Assembly: GCA_020832005.1 (NCBI GenBank)
Contig: JAFIFN010000007.1
Location: forward strand, 1 to 52,349
From: Gammaproteobacteria bacterium
Lineage (GTDB): Bacteria > Pseudomonadota > Gammaproteobacteria > Steroidobacterales > PWYM01
Length of the DNA stretch: 52,349 nucleotides
Direction of reading: 5' to 3'
Shown here one piece after another: positions 25,861 to 34,039 of the stretch. Within the stretch, counting starts at the first letter, position 1; each line of letters starts with the position of its first letter. The position numbers and the translations under genes were made by a program. The notes below the pieces were generated by a model that had not been told where the DNA came from, made no database searches, and worked only from the letters and a program-made list of their open reading frames with translations.

Positions 25861-27801
25861 ATGACCCTGCGCCAGACTGTTGTAGTACTGCTCGGCCTGT
25901 GCCTGGCCGCCGCAGCATCGGCCGAGATCACGCGCATCGAGCGCGGCAACCTGATACTCGAAAACATTCCGGAGATTCCGCCAGCTGTCACGACGCGCCT
26001 GGAGCAGTATCAGAACACCCGCGCCGGCAGCCTCGCCGCCTGGTTGCCCGACGGTGGTCTGCTGATTACGACGCGCTTCGGCGAGACCAACCAGATCCAT
26101 GAAGTGCGTACACCGCTGGGCGCACGCCGTCAGCTCACGTTCTTCACCGAGCCTGTGTTCGGTGCCACCGTCCCGGCTGATCCGGCCCGCAACGGGTTTG
26201 CGTTCGTGCGCGATCGCGGCGGCGACGAGTTCTACCAGCTCTACTGGTTCGACAGGGCGAGCGGGGAGAGCCGCCTGCTGACTGATGGCGGGCGCACACA
26301 GCACAGTGAAGCGCTGTGGTCGAATGCCGGCGACCGCTATGCGTACGCGAGCACGCGGCGCGACGGGCGCAATTACGACATCTACGTCGCCGGTCTCGAT
26401 GACGCCTACCCGGAGCATCGCCGCGTGATGGAGGGCGAGGGCCTGTGGCTGGTGCTCGACTGGGCGCCCGATGATGGACGACTGCTGCTGCTGAACTACG
26501 TCTCGATCAACGAGGGCTACGTGTTCGTGCTCGATATCGAGAGCGGTGAGCTTACGCGCGTGCACGATACCGGCGAGACCGTGGGCTATGGCGCCGGCGC
26601 CTTTGATCGCGACGGCAGCGGTGTTTACCTGGTCCACGATCACGGCAGCGAGTTTCGCGAGCTGCACCACGTGGCACTCGCAACCGGCCGCAGTCGGGGG
26701 CTGTCTGCCGATATCCCGTGGGACGTCAGCGCGGTTGTCCTGTCGCCTGACCGGCAGCGCATGGCCTTCGTCGTCAACGAGGGCGGCATGTCGACCTTGC
26801 GTCTCAAGGACCTGCGGCGCAATCGTCCGCTGCCGGTCCCGGACCTGCCGATCGGTGTGATCGGCAACCTCGCCTTCAGCCCGGATGGGGCGAGGCTTGC
26901 GCTGACGCTGAACACGCCAGCCTCGCCGAGCGACGTGCATGTCCATGATCTCGGCAGACGGACGCTGACGCGCTGGACGCAAAGCGAGGTCGGCGGCCTG
27001 GACACCGCGAAGTTTCCGGCGCCCGAGCTCGTCAGCTTCGCGAGCTTCGATGGTCTCGAGGTGCCCGCCTGGGTGTATCGCCCGCGCGGCGAGGGGCCCC
27101 ATCCGGTCATCGTGCAGATTCACGGCGGGCCGGAGGCGCAGTCACGGCCTTTGTTCAGTCCGCTGTTCGCCTACTGGGTCAACGAACTCGGTGCCGCGGT
27201 CATCAGCCCTAATGTTCGCGGCTCCAGCGGCTACGGCAAGACTTACCTCACGCTCGACAACGGCGTGCTGCGCGAGGACTCGGTACGCGACATCGGTGCA
27301 CTGCTCGACTGGATCGAGACCCAGCCGGATCTCGATGCGCAGCGCGTCGTCGTCTACGGCGGCTCCTACGGCGGCTACATGGTGCTGGCCTCGCTGACGC
27401 ACTTCGACGAGCGCCTGCTCGGCGGGGTGAGCATCGTCGGTATCAGCAGCTTCGTGACCTTCCTGGAAAACACGCAAGACTATCGTCGTGACCTGCGCCG
27501 TGCCGAATACGGCGATGAGCGTGATCCCGAGATGCGCGCGTTTCTCGAGCGCATCTCGCCACTGAACAACGCCGAGCGCATCCGCTCGCCGCTGTTCGTC
27601 GCCCAGGGCTATAACGACCCGCGCGTCCCCTACACCGAGTCCGAACAGATCGTGCAGGCGGTGCGTGATAACGACGGCGAGGTCTGGTATCTGCTGGCGA
27701 TGGACGAGGGCCACGGGTTTGCGAGGAAGGTCAACCGCGACTACTTCCAGGCTGCGACCGTGATGTTTCTGCGCCAGCTGTTCGACGGGACGATCGAGTG
27801 A
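25861..27801 (+). CDS. Exported S9 family peptidase (prolyl oligopeptidase type)
   Basis: This is a 646-residue protein with a short signal peptide (cleavage near ASA-EI). An N-terminal beta-propeller spans residues about 50-380 (FSPDGARLALT-type blades). The catalytic alpha/beta hydrolase domain carries GGSYGGYM (Ser502), NDPRVP (Asp586) and DEGHGFA (His618), with IHGGPE forming the oxyanion loop. ATG 25861 follows GGAGCG and starts the signal peptide. It differs from the first S9 gene in being exported. It probably hydrolyses oligopeptides or acyl-peptides in the periplasm. Its 3' end overlaps the convergent membrane-protein gene by 71 bases. Confidence 0.93.
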   Translation: MTLRQTVVVLLGLCLAAAASAEITRIERGNLILENIPEIPPAVTTRLEQYQNTRAGSLAAWLPDGGLLITTRFGETNQIHEVRTPLGARRQLTFFTEPVFGATVPADPARNGFAFVRDRGGDEFYQLYWFDRASGESRLLTDGGRTQHSEALWSNAGDRYAYASTRRDGRNYDIYVAGLDDAYPEHRRVMEGEGLWLVLDWAPDDGRLLLLNYVSINEGYVFVLDIESGELTRVHDTGETVGYGAGAFDRDGSGVYLVHDHGSEFRELHHVALATGRSRGLSADIPWDVSAVVLSPDRQRMAFVVNEGGMSTLRLKDLRRNRPLPVPDLPIGVIGNLAFSPDGARLALTLNTPASPSDVHVHDLGRRTLTRWTQSEVGGLDTAKFPAPELVSFASFDGLEVPAWVYRPRGEGPHPVIVQIHGGPEAQSRPLFSPLFAYWVNELGAAVISPNVRGSSGYGKTYLTLDNGVLREDSVRDIGALLDWIETQPDLDAQRVVVYGGSYGGYMVLASLTHFDERLLGGVSIVGISSFVTFLENTQDYRRDLRRAEYGDERDPEMRAFLERISPLNNAERIRSPLFVAQGYNDPRVPYTESEQIVQAVRDNDGEVWYLLAMDEGHGFARKVNRDYFQAATVMFLRQLFDGTIE

Positions 27802-28201
27802 CCCACCACCACACCAGCGCCCCGATGGCCCCGAGCACCAGCAGGCTTGCGCCATGCATTGCCACTGCCGCCAGCCCCTCGCTGGTGAACTGGCCGTCGA
27901 CCACGAGATCGACCTGGCGCTGACGCACCCAGCTGGCGCGGCGCAGATCCCAGGCGTGGAAGGCCGTTCCGACCAGCGCCGTGGCCCCGGCACCAAGCGC
28001 CATGACCATCAGCACGGTGTGTCTGCGCAGCGCGCGCAGCAGCAGCCAGGCCGGCACGCCGGCCGCCGCAGTCAGCGCATAGGCCCAGGGCAGGGTCTGT
28101 GCGAAGGCGATGATATTGAAGCCCTGTGGTGATATCGCCCACAGGGCGCTGGGCAGCAGCGGCGCCAGCGAGAAGCCGCCCAGCACTCGGCCCGGCGTCA
28201 T
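27731..28201 (-). CDS. Small polytopic membrane protein of unknown function
   Basis: This 156-residue protein has about four predicted membrane helices: around residues 8-28 (LAPLLPSALWAI), 30-52, 62-82 (TVLMVMALGAGATALVG) and 112-134 (ASLLVLGAIGALVWWWV). The start ATG overlaps the HIT gene stop by four bases (ATGA), implying translational coupling. The C-terminal tail is Ser/Arg-rich and overlaps the end of the S9 peptidase gene on the other strand. No family was recognised. Confidence 0.6.
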   Translation of the reverse strand: MTPGRVLGGFSLAPLLPSALWAISPQGFNIIAFAQTLPWAYALTAAAGVPAWLLLRALRRHTVLMVMALGAGATALVGTAFHAWDLRRASWVRQRQVDLVVDGQFTSEGLAAVAMHGASLLVLGAIGALVWWWVTRSSRRTAGAETSRSQPGSSRG

Positions 28202-28647
28202 GGGCCTCGGGACTTCGTGGCAGGGAAGGACACCGCCGGCAGGCCCTCGAGGCAGGCCTGCAGCCGCGCCAGGCGTTCGCCGCGCTGGGTGGGCGTATAC
28301 GCCACTGCCTGGCCGCGACCCCACACCGGCGCCGGCCAGGCGTCGTCGCCGATATGGCGGGCGATGATGTGGATGTGCAGCTGTGCCACCACGTTGCCAA
28401 GGGCTGCCACGTTCATCTTGTCGGCGCTGAAGGCCCCGGCCATGCGGCGGGCCACTTCGCAGGCCAGCTCGAGCACCTCGCCGCGCCGCCCGGGCGGCAG
28501 TTCATGCAGTTCGCGCAGGCCCGGCAGGGCGGGCACCAGGATGCACCAGGCATAGCGGCTGTCGTCCATCATGAGCAGCCGGCAGTCGCCCAGCGTGGCT
28601 ACTGGCAGGGTGTCGCCCGCGAGTACGGGATCGAGCTGGAAGTCCAT
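28198..28647 (-). CDS. HIT family hydrolase
   Basis: This 149-residue protein contains QLHIHIIARHIGDDAWPAPVWG at residues 90-111, the histidine triad region of the bacterial HIT subfamily in which the third His is replaced (His91, His93, then Ile95). HIT proteins hydrolyse nucleoside phosphoramidates or dinucleoside polyphosphates in the cytoplasm. ATG 28647 is chosen because the family sequence begins there; the open frame continues upstream into the divergent FKBP gene. It precedes, and is coupled to, the small membrane protein gene. Confidence 0.85.
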   Translation of the reverse strand: MDFQLDPVLAGDTLPVATLGDCRLLMMDDSRYAWCILVPALPGLRELHELPPGRRGEVLELACEVARRMAGAFSADKMNVAALGNVVAQLHIHIIARHIGDDAWPAPVWGRGQAVAYTPTQRGERLARLQACLEGLPAVSFPATKSRGP

Positions 28648-28726
28648 ACTTGTGATTCGACCTCGGCGACGTGTAGGGTGACGATTTCCGGGGCTTACAG
28701 CCACGTTCATCCTCAGGAGTTTTCGC

Positions 28727-29230
28727 GTGAATATCAAGACAACGCTCGCGGCCGGCATGGCCATGCTGCTGGCCATGGTGGCCTTTCCGGCCGGTGCCGA
28801 TGAGGCCAGTGCCGTGGCCGAGGGCCGCGAAGTAGCCATCGAGTACACCCTCACGCTCGATGACGGGACGCTGGCCGATAGTAATGTTGGCGAGGCGCCT
28901 TTTGTCTACGTGCAGGGCCAGCAGCAGATCCTCGCCGCCCTGGAAGCCGCGCTCGTGGGCCTGGTGCCGGGCGATGCGCGTGAGGTGCGCATCAGTGCCG
29001 AGGACGGTTACGGGCCGGTTGATCCGGAGATGTTCCAGGAGGTGCCGCTGGAGGCCATCCCGGAGGAGGGCCGGCAGGTCGGCGAGGTGCTGGTCGGGGC
29101 CGACCCCAGTGGTCAGCCCTTCCAGGTCCGCGTCGCCGAAGTCCGCGATGACGCCGTGGTGGTGGATTTCAATCATCCATTGGCCGGCCAGACACTGAAT
29201 TTTGCCGTCAAGGTGCTGGCGGTGAACTAA
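28727..29230 (+). CDS. Periplasmic FKBP-type peptidyl-prolyl isomerase, SlyD-like
   Basis: This 167-residue protein starts at GTG 28727, eight bases after a CAGGAG ribosome site, with a cleavable signal peptide (AGADEAS). The FKBP domain (residues about 32-166) has the SlyD-like pattern VAIEYTLTLDDG, FVYVQGQQQILAALEAALVGLVPGD and EDGYGPVDPEMF, with an insert-in-flap domain (about 95-145). It lacks the His-rich metal tail of SlyD. It probably folds secreted proteins, and the next gene encodes an exported CsgG-like protein 46 bases downstream. Confidence 0.88.
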   Translation: MNIKTTLAAGMAMLLAMVAFPAGADEASAVAEGREVAIEYTLTLDDGTLADSNVGEAPFVYVQGQQQILAALEAALVGLVPGDAREVRISAEDGYGPVDPEMFQEVPLEAIPEEGRQVGEVLVGADPSGQPFQVRVAEVRDDAVVVDFNHPLAGQTLNFAVKVLAVN

Positions 29231-29276
29231 TGGCGTGCGTGCTGCTGCGCGCACCCGCTAGAGGGGAGGACAGCAG

Positions 29277-30236
29277 ATGCAGACCGTGAAGCCGATGCGT
29301 ACCGTGGCGGTGCTCGCCGCCGTGATCACCCTGCTGCCGGCCACTGTGCCGCAGGCCAGTGAGCTGGAACTCGAGCGCTGCGAGCAGCCGATGGGCACGC
29401 TCGCGGTGGTCGAGCCCCAGGACCAGTACATGCGCACGCTGCGCCAGTTCGAGCTGCAGTCGCCCACCAGCCTGATTCGCATGATGGTGCAGGAATCCAA
29501 CTGCTTCGTCGTGGTCGAGCGCGGCATGGGCATGCGCAACATGATGCAGGAGCGCGAACTGGCCCAGGCCGGCGAGCTGCGCGAGGGCGCCAATGTCGGC
29601 GGCGGCCAGATGGTCACCGCCGACTATGTGCTCAGCCCCGAGGTGGTGATCTCGCAGCGTGACGCCGGCGGCGTCAGTGGCGCGGTGGGCGGACTGATCG
29701 GCGGACGCAGCGGTCGCATGCTCGGCGGCGTGGCCGGCGGACTGAAGTTCAGCGAGGCCAAGACCACGCTGCTGCTCGCGGATTCGCGCTCGGGCGTGCA
29801 GGTCGCCTCGGCCGAGGGCAACGCGCGGGAGACCAGCTTCAATGTGCGCGCCCTGGGCGGCGCCTCGGGCATTGGCGGCACGCTGGGCGGCTATTCGAAT
29901 ACCGATGAGGGCCGCGTGATCGCGGCCGGATTCGCCGACAATCTCAATGGTATCGTGCGCCTCGTGCGTGCCGATCCCGGGCTGCAGCGTGATGTCAGTG
30001 CAGCCTTGGGCGGTGAACCGGCCACTGCCGGTGCGGTGTTCAATCCCGGCGACGTCGTGCGCCCCAGGATCGACAATGTCCGGTTGCTCGCCGGTCCCGG
30101 CGACGAAGGCAATGTCGTGGCCACGCTGAGCCGTCGCGATGACATGATCTATCTTGGCGAGGAGCGTGACGGCTATCTGGCGGTGGAGACCAGCCACGGT
30201 GGCGGCTGGGTGAGGAAGCTGCTCGTCGGCAACTAG
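29277..30236 (+). CDS. CsgG/HfaB-like exported protein with C-terminal SH3-like domain
   Basis: This 319-residue protein has a signal peptide (residues about 8-28) and a GAGGGGAGGA ribosome site. The CsgG-like core runs from about residue 40 (LAVVEPQD) through SNCFVVVERG, ADYVLSPEVVISQ, the TTLLLADSRSGVQVASAEG strand and EGRVIAAGFADNLNGIV. A Gly-rich segment (SGAVGGLIGGRSGRMLGGVAGG) lies in the middle, where family members have transmembrane or hydrophobic parts. Residues about 255-319 resemble a bacterial SH3 domain (VRLLAGPGDEGNVVATL), possibly binding peptidoglycan. No lipobox Cys is seen, unlike CsgG. No curli-type partner genes are nearby. Confidence 0.75.
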   Translation: MQTVKPMRTVAVLAAVITLLPATVPQASELELERCEQPMGTLAVVEPQDQYMRTLRQFELQSPTSLIRMMVQESNCFVVVERGMGMRNMMQERELAQAGELREGANVGGGQMVTADYVLSPEVVISQRDAGGVSGAVGGLIGGRSGRMLGGVAGGLKFSEAKTTLLLADSRSGVQVASAEGNARETSFNVRALGGASGIGGTLGGYSNTDEGRVIAAGFADNLNGIVRLVRADPGLQRDVSAALGGEPATAGAVFNPGDVVRPRIDNVRLLAGPGDEGNVVATLSRRDDMIYLGEERDGYLAVETSHGGGWVRKLLVGN

Positions 30237-30295
30237 CTGGCCTGCAACACCGCGGTGCTGCCGGTCATTGGGTCGCCGCGCAGGGAGTTGCACGC

Positions 30296-31444
30296 ATGAG
30301 CGCGCTCGAACAGCGCTATCGTTTGATGCGCCGGGCCACGCTCGTGGCCGGGGCGACCAATGTCGTGCTGGCGGCCGTGCAGCTCGCAGGCGGGCTGCTG
30401 GCGAACTCCCAGGCCCTGATCGCAGATGGCCTGCATACGCTCTCCGACCTGTTCGGCGATGCCGTGGTGCTGCTGGCATCGCGCCAGGCCACCGTGGCAC
30501 CCGACGAAGCCCATCCCTATGGTCACGGCCGCATCGAGACGCTGGCCACGGTATTCGTGGCACTGCTTCTGCTGGCTGTTGCCACAGGCCTGGTGTTGGA
30601 GGCCGCACGCCGGTTGTTTTCAGCCGAGCCCCTGGCAGCGCCGCATCCGATGGCGCTGCTGTTCGCAGTGGTGGCAATCCTGGCCAAGGAAGGTCTGTTT
30701 CGCTATACGCGGCGTATTGCACGACGCGTGCGTTCGGATCTGCTGCATGCCAATGCCTGGCACCAGCGCTCCGATGTCGCCTCGTCGCTGGTGGTGCTGG
30801 CCGGCGTGGCCGGGGCGCTGGCCGGGCTGACTTACCTGGATGCGCTGGCGGCTGCGATCGTCGGCGGCATGATTGCTGTGATCGGTCTGCGCCTGATGCG
30901 CCGAAGCCTCGCCGAGCTGATTGATCGGGGGCTGGGGCGTGCCCGGCTGGCCACTTTGCGTGACACGATCCGCAGTGTCGATGGTGTTCATGATCTGCAC
31001 CTGCTGCGTACACGCCGCATGGGTGGCCATGCGCTGGTAGATGTGCACGTGCAGCTGTCGCCGCGCATCAGCGTGTCAGAGGCCCACTACATCAGTGAGC
31101 GGGTGCGCGCCCGGCTGATCGCCACCGACGAGGAAGTCAGCGACGTCACCGTGCATGTCGATCCGGAAGCCGACGACGCGATGGATGAACAGACGTTGCT
31201 GCTGCCGACACGCCGACAGATCCTGAATGCACTGGATGAGTCCTGGCAGGGCATCGAAGTGTCTGCGGGGGTCCTGCGCGTGGATCTGCACTATCTGGGC
31301 GGGCGGGTCTACGTGGAAGTCTACCTGTCGGCTGCGATTGCCGCCGATTCCGCCGCCGCGCAGGCGCTTGCGCATCGACTTCAACAGGCCGTGAACAAGC
31401 TTTCCTACGTGGCTGATATCGGTGTCTGGTATTCGGCACCGTAA
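30296..31444 (+). CDS. Cation diffusion facilitator (CDF) metal exporter
   Basis: This 382-residue protein has five to six membrane helices in residues 15-205 and a cytoplasmic C-terminal domain. Metal-site motifs are visible: ALIADGLHTLSDLFGD, HPYGHGRIETLA and NAWHQRSDVASS. The cytoplasmic part begins near residue 210 and contains LHLLRTRRMGGHALVDVHV and VTVHVDPEAD. CDF proteins export Zn, Fe, Mn or similar in exchange for protons. The tail of about 80 residues after VHVDPE is longer than in FieF. The gene ends where the truncated parE remnant begins on the other strand. Confidence 0.92.
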   Translation: MSALEQRYRLMRRATLVAGATNVVLAAVQLAGGLLANSQALIADGLHTLSDLFGDAVVLLASRQATVAPDEAHPYGHGRIETLATVFVALLLLAVATGLVLEAARRLFSAEPLAAPHPMALLFAVVAILAKEGLFRYTRRIARRVRSDLLHANAWHQRSDVASSLVVLAGVAGALAGLTYLDALAAAIVGGMIAVIGLRLMRRSLAELIDRGLGRARLATLRDTIRSVDGVHDLHLLRTRRMGGHALVDVHVQLSPRISVSEAHYISERVRARLIATDEEVSDVTVHVDPEADDAMDEQTLLLPTRRQILNALDESWQGIEVSAGVLRVDLHYLGGRVYVEVYLSAAIAADSAAAQALAHRLQQAVNKLSYVADIGVWYSAP

Positions 31445-31536
31445 ACTATGCGGGCAGCGCCAGGGTTTTCTTGAGCAATATACGCCTGCGCATCGATAAG
31501 CTGCTCAAGAGCCCGGCGTGTCCATTTCAGTTTCAA
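31405..31536 (-). pseudogene. ParE/RelE toxin remnant, C-terminal half missing
   Basis: Reading the minus strand from TTG 31536 gives a 43-codon frame that starts KLKWTRRALEQLIDAQAYIA and continues QENPGAARI. This is the typical N-terminal half of a ParE toxin (TRRALxxLxxxxxYIAxxNPxAAR). ParE homology stops at about 31447, almost exactly at the stop codon of the convergent CDF gene (31442-31444). Thirteen unrelated residues then lead to TAG. Full ParE is about 95-100 residues. The frame overlaps the antitoxin 3' end, the usual arrangement for such modules. The conclusion is that the toxin was truncated by a rearrangement at the CDF end. Confidence 0.7.
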
Positions 31537-31726
31537 TCTGCACACCCCACTGGGCGAAGGCGGACTTCACTTCGTCGTCGGTGGCGAACTCGCCTCGGCG
31601 CGCCTCATGAAGACCCGCCTCGATCTCCTGGCGCACATAAGCCTCGTAGGCAACGTCTTTCCATGTCGCCCCCTCCGGCAGTTGGTCTGCAAGTGTATGC
31701 AGCGCTTCTCGGATATTGGCAGCCAT
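31505..31726 (-). CDS. Addiction-module antitoxin of the ParE/RelE-associated type, now orphan
   Basis: This 73-residue acidic protein has the family pattern EALHTLADQLPEGATWKDV, YVRQEIEAGLHEARRGEF and DDEVKSAFAQWG, seen in antitoxins that sit upstream of ParE-type toxins. GGAGGAG lies about 12 bases before ATG 31726. The neighbouring toxin frame overlaps its last codons but is truncated, so the antitoxin appears to have outlived its partner. The gene stands alone between the CDF exporter and the ectoine operon, with 179 bases of empty sequence upstream. Confidence 0.65.
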   Translation of the reverse strand: MAANIREALHTLADQLPEGATWKDVAYEAYVRQEIEAGLHEARRGEFATDDEVKSAFAQWGVQIETEMDTPGS

Positions 31727-31905
31727 GGATTTTCAGTTCTCCTCCGATTTGTCCCCGTCAGCCTCCAGGTCCGGTGTCGGGACCTGGGTCCTCGGGTTGC
31801 GTCCGACTCGAGGTTTAAGTTTAGCCCAGCGGCCAGAGCGGTGCACGGGGGGCTGAATGAACACCGCATTGAGCCTGATTTCCCGATGCGGTCCTATGTG
31901 TCGCG

Positions 31906-33207
31906 TCAGTGTTCCGCCACCCACTCGCACAGCCGATCGATGCCGGCGCATGTCGGGTTGCAGAATCGCGCCAGGAAATCATCGTCGGGCGGCGTGCCGG
32001 ACGGCATCGCGGCCAGCGCCTGCATGGCCTTCGCACCGTCGAAATCCACGCAGGCGATGCGCACCGAGAGTTCGTGCTCGGGTCTGCCGAACGCGGTGCC
32101 GGGCAGGAAAGCCACGCCGGCCTGCTCCAGCGCCAGCTCACAGAACTCCGCGCTGGTCGAGATGCCTTTTCTGGCCAGTCTCTCGCGCAGGGGCGTGAAG
32201 TTCGGAAACACGTAGAAGCCGCCGCGTGGCTCGGTGAGCTCCGCACCCACCTCGACGAGGCGCCGCCACGCGTAGTGCATCAGTGCCGCGAGAATGCGCC
32301 GCGCGCTGTCGAGGTAGGCGTCCATCTCGGCGCTGGCCTCGAAGCCGCGGATGGCTGCGTACTGGATCGGGGCTGCGGTGGAGGTGAACGTCTCGCTGGC
32401 CACGGCGGCCATGGTGTCGACCAGCCATTTCAGCGTCTCGGGAAAGGTGAACGCGCCCAGGCGCCAGCCACCCGCGCCGGCCCATTTTGAAAGTCCGTTG
32501 CTGATGATCGTGCCCTCGGGATAGAAGCGCGCGATCGATACGTGGTTGTTCTCGAAATTCAGGCCGCTGTAAATCTCGTCGGAGAGCAGCAGCACGCGGT
32601 AGCGGCGTGCGACCTCGGCGATGGCCTCGAGCTGCTCGGCGGGGTAGGTGGTGCCGGTGGGGTTGCCGGGATAATTCAGGATCAGCAGGCGCGGGCGCTC
32701 GGGATCGGCGGCACACAGGCGCTCAAGTGCTGCGGGCGTGACGCCCAGCCCGGACTCGATCTGCGTGGGCAGCCAGCGCAGGTGGCGACCGATGATCTGG
32801 GCCTGAGGTGCGTAGGACACCCAGCTGGGCGCCGGGATGACGAGATCGCCGTAGTACACCAGCTGCACCAGGAACATCAGCTCCTTGGTGCCCGGGCCGA
32901 CCAGCACATGATCGGGGTGGTACTCCAGTCCCTCGGTGCGACGGTAGTAGTCGACGATGGCCTGGCGCAGCGCCGGCAGGCCCTTCACCGGGAGATAGTC
33001 CTTCTCGCCGGCATGCTCGCGCAGCGACTGCACCATCAGTTCGGGGACCGGAAACGGTGACTGGCCCAGGCCCAGCCGCACCACGTTCACGCCCTGGCGG
33101 CGCAAGGCATTGCTGCGCTCGTTGATGGCGACGGTGGCGGAGTGCTGCAGACCGCGGACGTTCAGGTTCAGATGGACCTGCGGGGAGAACCGGGGCTGTG
33201 AGCTCAT
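31906..33207 (-). CDS. Class I/II PLP-dependent aminotransferase
   Basis: This 433-residue fold-type I enzyme has the pyridoxal-phosphate Lys in SNGLSKWAGAGGWRLG, plus LNYPGNPTGTTY, LLLSDEIYSGLNF and a C-terminal VRIACVDFDG. It is the last gene of the leftward ect-ehu locus, 52 bases after ehuA. It is not DoeD or EctB, which are class III. The substrate is unknown; it may act on an amino acid connected to aspartate-family or ectoine metabolism, but this is inference from position only. Confidence 0.88.
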   Translation of the reverse strand: MSSQPRFSPQVHLNLNVRGLQHSATVAINERSNALRRQGVNVVRLGLGQSPFPVPELMVQSLREHAGEKDYLPVKGLPALRQAIVDYYRRTEGLEYHPDHVLVGPGTKELMFLVQLVYYGDLVIPAPSWVSYAPQAQIIGRHLRWLPTQIESGLGVTPAALERLCAADPERPRLLILNYPGNPTGTTYPAEQLEAIAEVARRYRVLLLSDEIYSGLNFENNHVSIARFYPEGTIISNGLSKWAGAGGWRLGAFTFPETLKWLVDTMAAVASETFTSTAAPIQYAAIRGFEASAEMDAYLDSARRILAALMHYAWRRLVEVGAELTEPRGGFYVFPNFTPLRERLARKGISTSAEFCELALEQAGVAFLPGTAFGRPEHELSVRIACVDFDGAKAMQALAAMPSGTPPDDDFLARFCNPTCAGIDRLCEWVAEH

Positions 33208-33259
33208 GATAGTCCGTGTGCTGGTGATTGCAGGCCCAGTTTAGCATCCCGGCAGAGCG

Positions 33260-34039
33260 TCAATCTTGCGCAGGCGCCTGGCGGCCGGGCTGCAGCACGG
33301 AGCGCAGGAAGGCCTGGGTGCGCGGCTCGCTGGGCTGACTGAGCAGCTGCTCTGGCGGCCCCTGCTCGACAACGCGTCCGCCATCCATGAACACGATGCG
33401 ATCGGCGATCTCGCCTGCGAACTGCATCTCGTGGGTTACCAGCAGCATGGTCATGTCGGAACGCGCGGCCAGGTCACGCAGCACATTCAGGACCTCGCCG
33501 ACCATCTCGGGGTCGAGTGCCGAGGTCACCTCGTCGAACAGCATCACCGCCGGCTCCATGGCCAGCGCGCGGGCGATGGCCACACGCTGTTTCTGCCCGC
33601 CGGAGAGCTGCTCCGGGGCGCTGTCGGCCTTGTCGGCCAGGCCGACCTGTTCGAGAAGTTCGCGACCGCGCGCTTGCGCCTGCGCGCGCGGCACGCCCAG
33701 CACATCCACCGGCGCACAGCAGACATTCTCCAGCGCGCTCATATGCGGAAACAGGTTGAAGTGCTGGAACACCATGCCGGCATGCAGACGCAGCCGTCGC
33801 AGGGTTTTCTCCGGCGGACGCTTCGCACCGTCCCACAGGGTCTCGCCCAGCAGTTCCACGCGACCGCGCTGGATGCCCTCGAGCGCCATGGCGATGCGCA
33901 GCACCGTCGACTTGCCCGAGCCCGAAGGCCCGATGATGGCGAGTTTCTCCCCGCGCGGGACCGACAGCTCGAAGCCGTCGAGGACCGCAAGCTCGCCATA
34001 GCGCTTCTCCACGCCGGTGAATTCCAGTGCCGATGTCAT
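33260..34039 (-). CDS. ehuA: Ectoine/hydroxyectoine ABC transporter ATP-binding protein
   Basis: This 259-residue polar-amino-acid-type ATPase carries Walker [10 protein letters not shown], signature [15 protein letters not shown], Walker [13 protein letters not shown] and the switch VTHEM. ATG 34039 overlaps the ehuD stop by four bases (ATGA). A longer open frame extends upstream but runs through ehuD in another frame and is not coding. With EhuB, EhuC and EhuD it forms an osmolyte importer. The EhuA label rests on the complete gene set next to ectD. Confidence 0.92.
   Translation of the reverse strand: MTSALEFTGVEKRYGELAVLDGFELSVPRGEKLAIIGPSGSGKSTVLRIAMALEGIQRGRVELLGETLWDGAKRPPEKTLRRLRLHAGMVFQHFNLFPHMSALENVCCAPVDVLGVPRAQAQARGRELLEQVGLADKADSAPEQLSGGQKQRVAIARALAMEPAVMLFDEVTSALDPEMVGEVLNVLRDLAARSDMTMLLVTHEMQFAGEIADRIVFMDGGRVVEQGPPEQLLSQPSEPRTQAFLRSVLQPGRQAPAQD

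Noticed and set aside
28198-28647. HIT gene as inactivated because the third His is missing
   Set aside because: The HxHxI-type motif followed by DDAWPAPVWG is normal for this bacterial HIT subfamily.
29208-31013. Long antisense open frame opposite the CsgG-like and CDF genes
   Set aside because: It spans two well-supported genes and has low-complexity His/Ala/Gln composition.
31906-33207. Aminotransferase as the ectoine-degradation enzyme DoeD
   Set aside because: DoeD is a class III aminotransferase; this protein has class I/II motifs, and no doeA or doeB genes are present.
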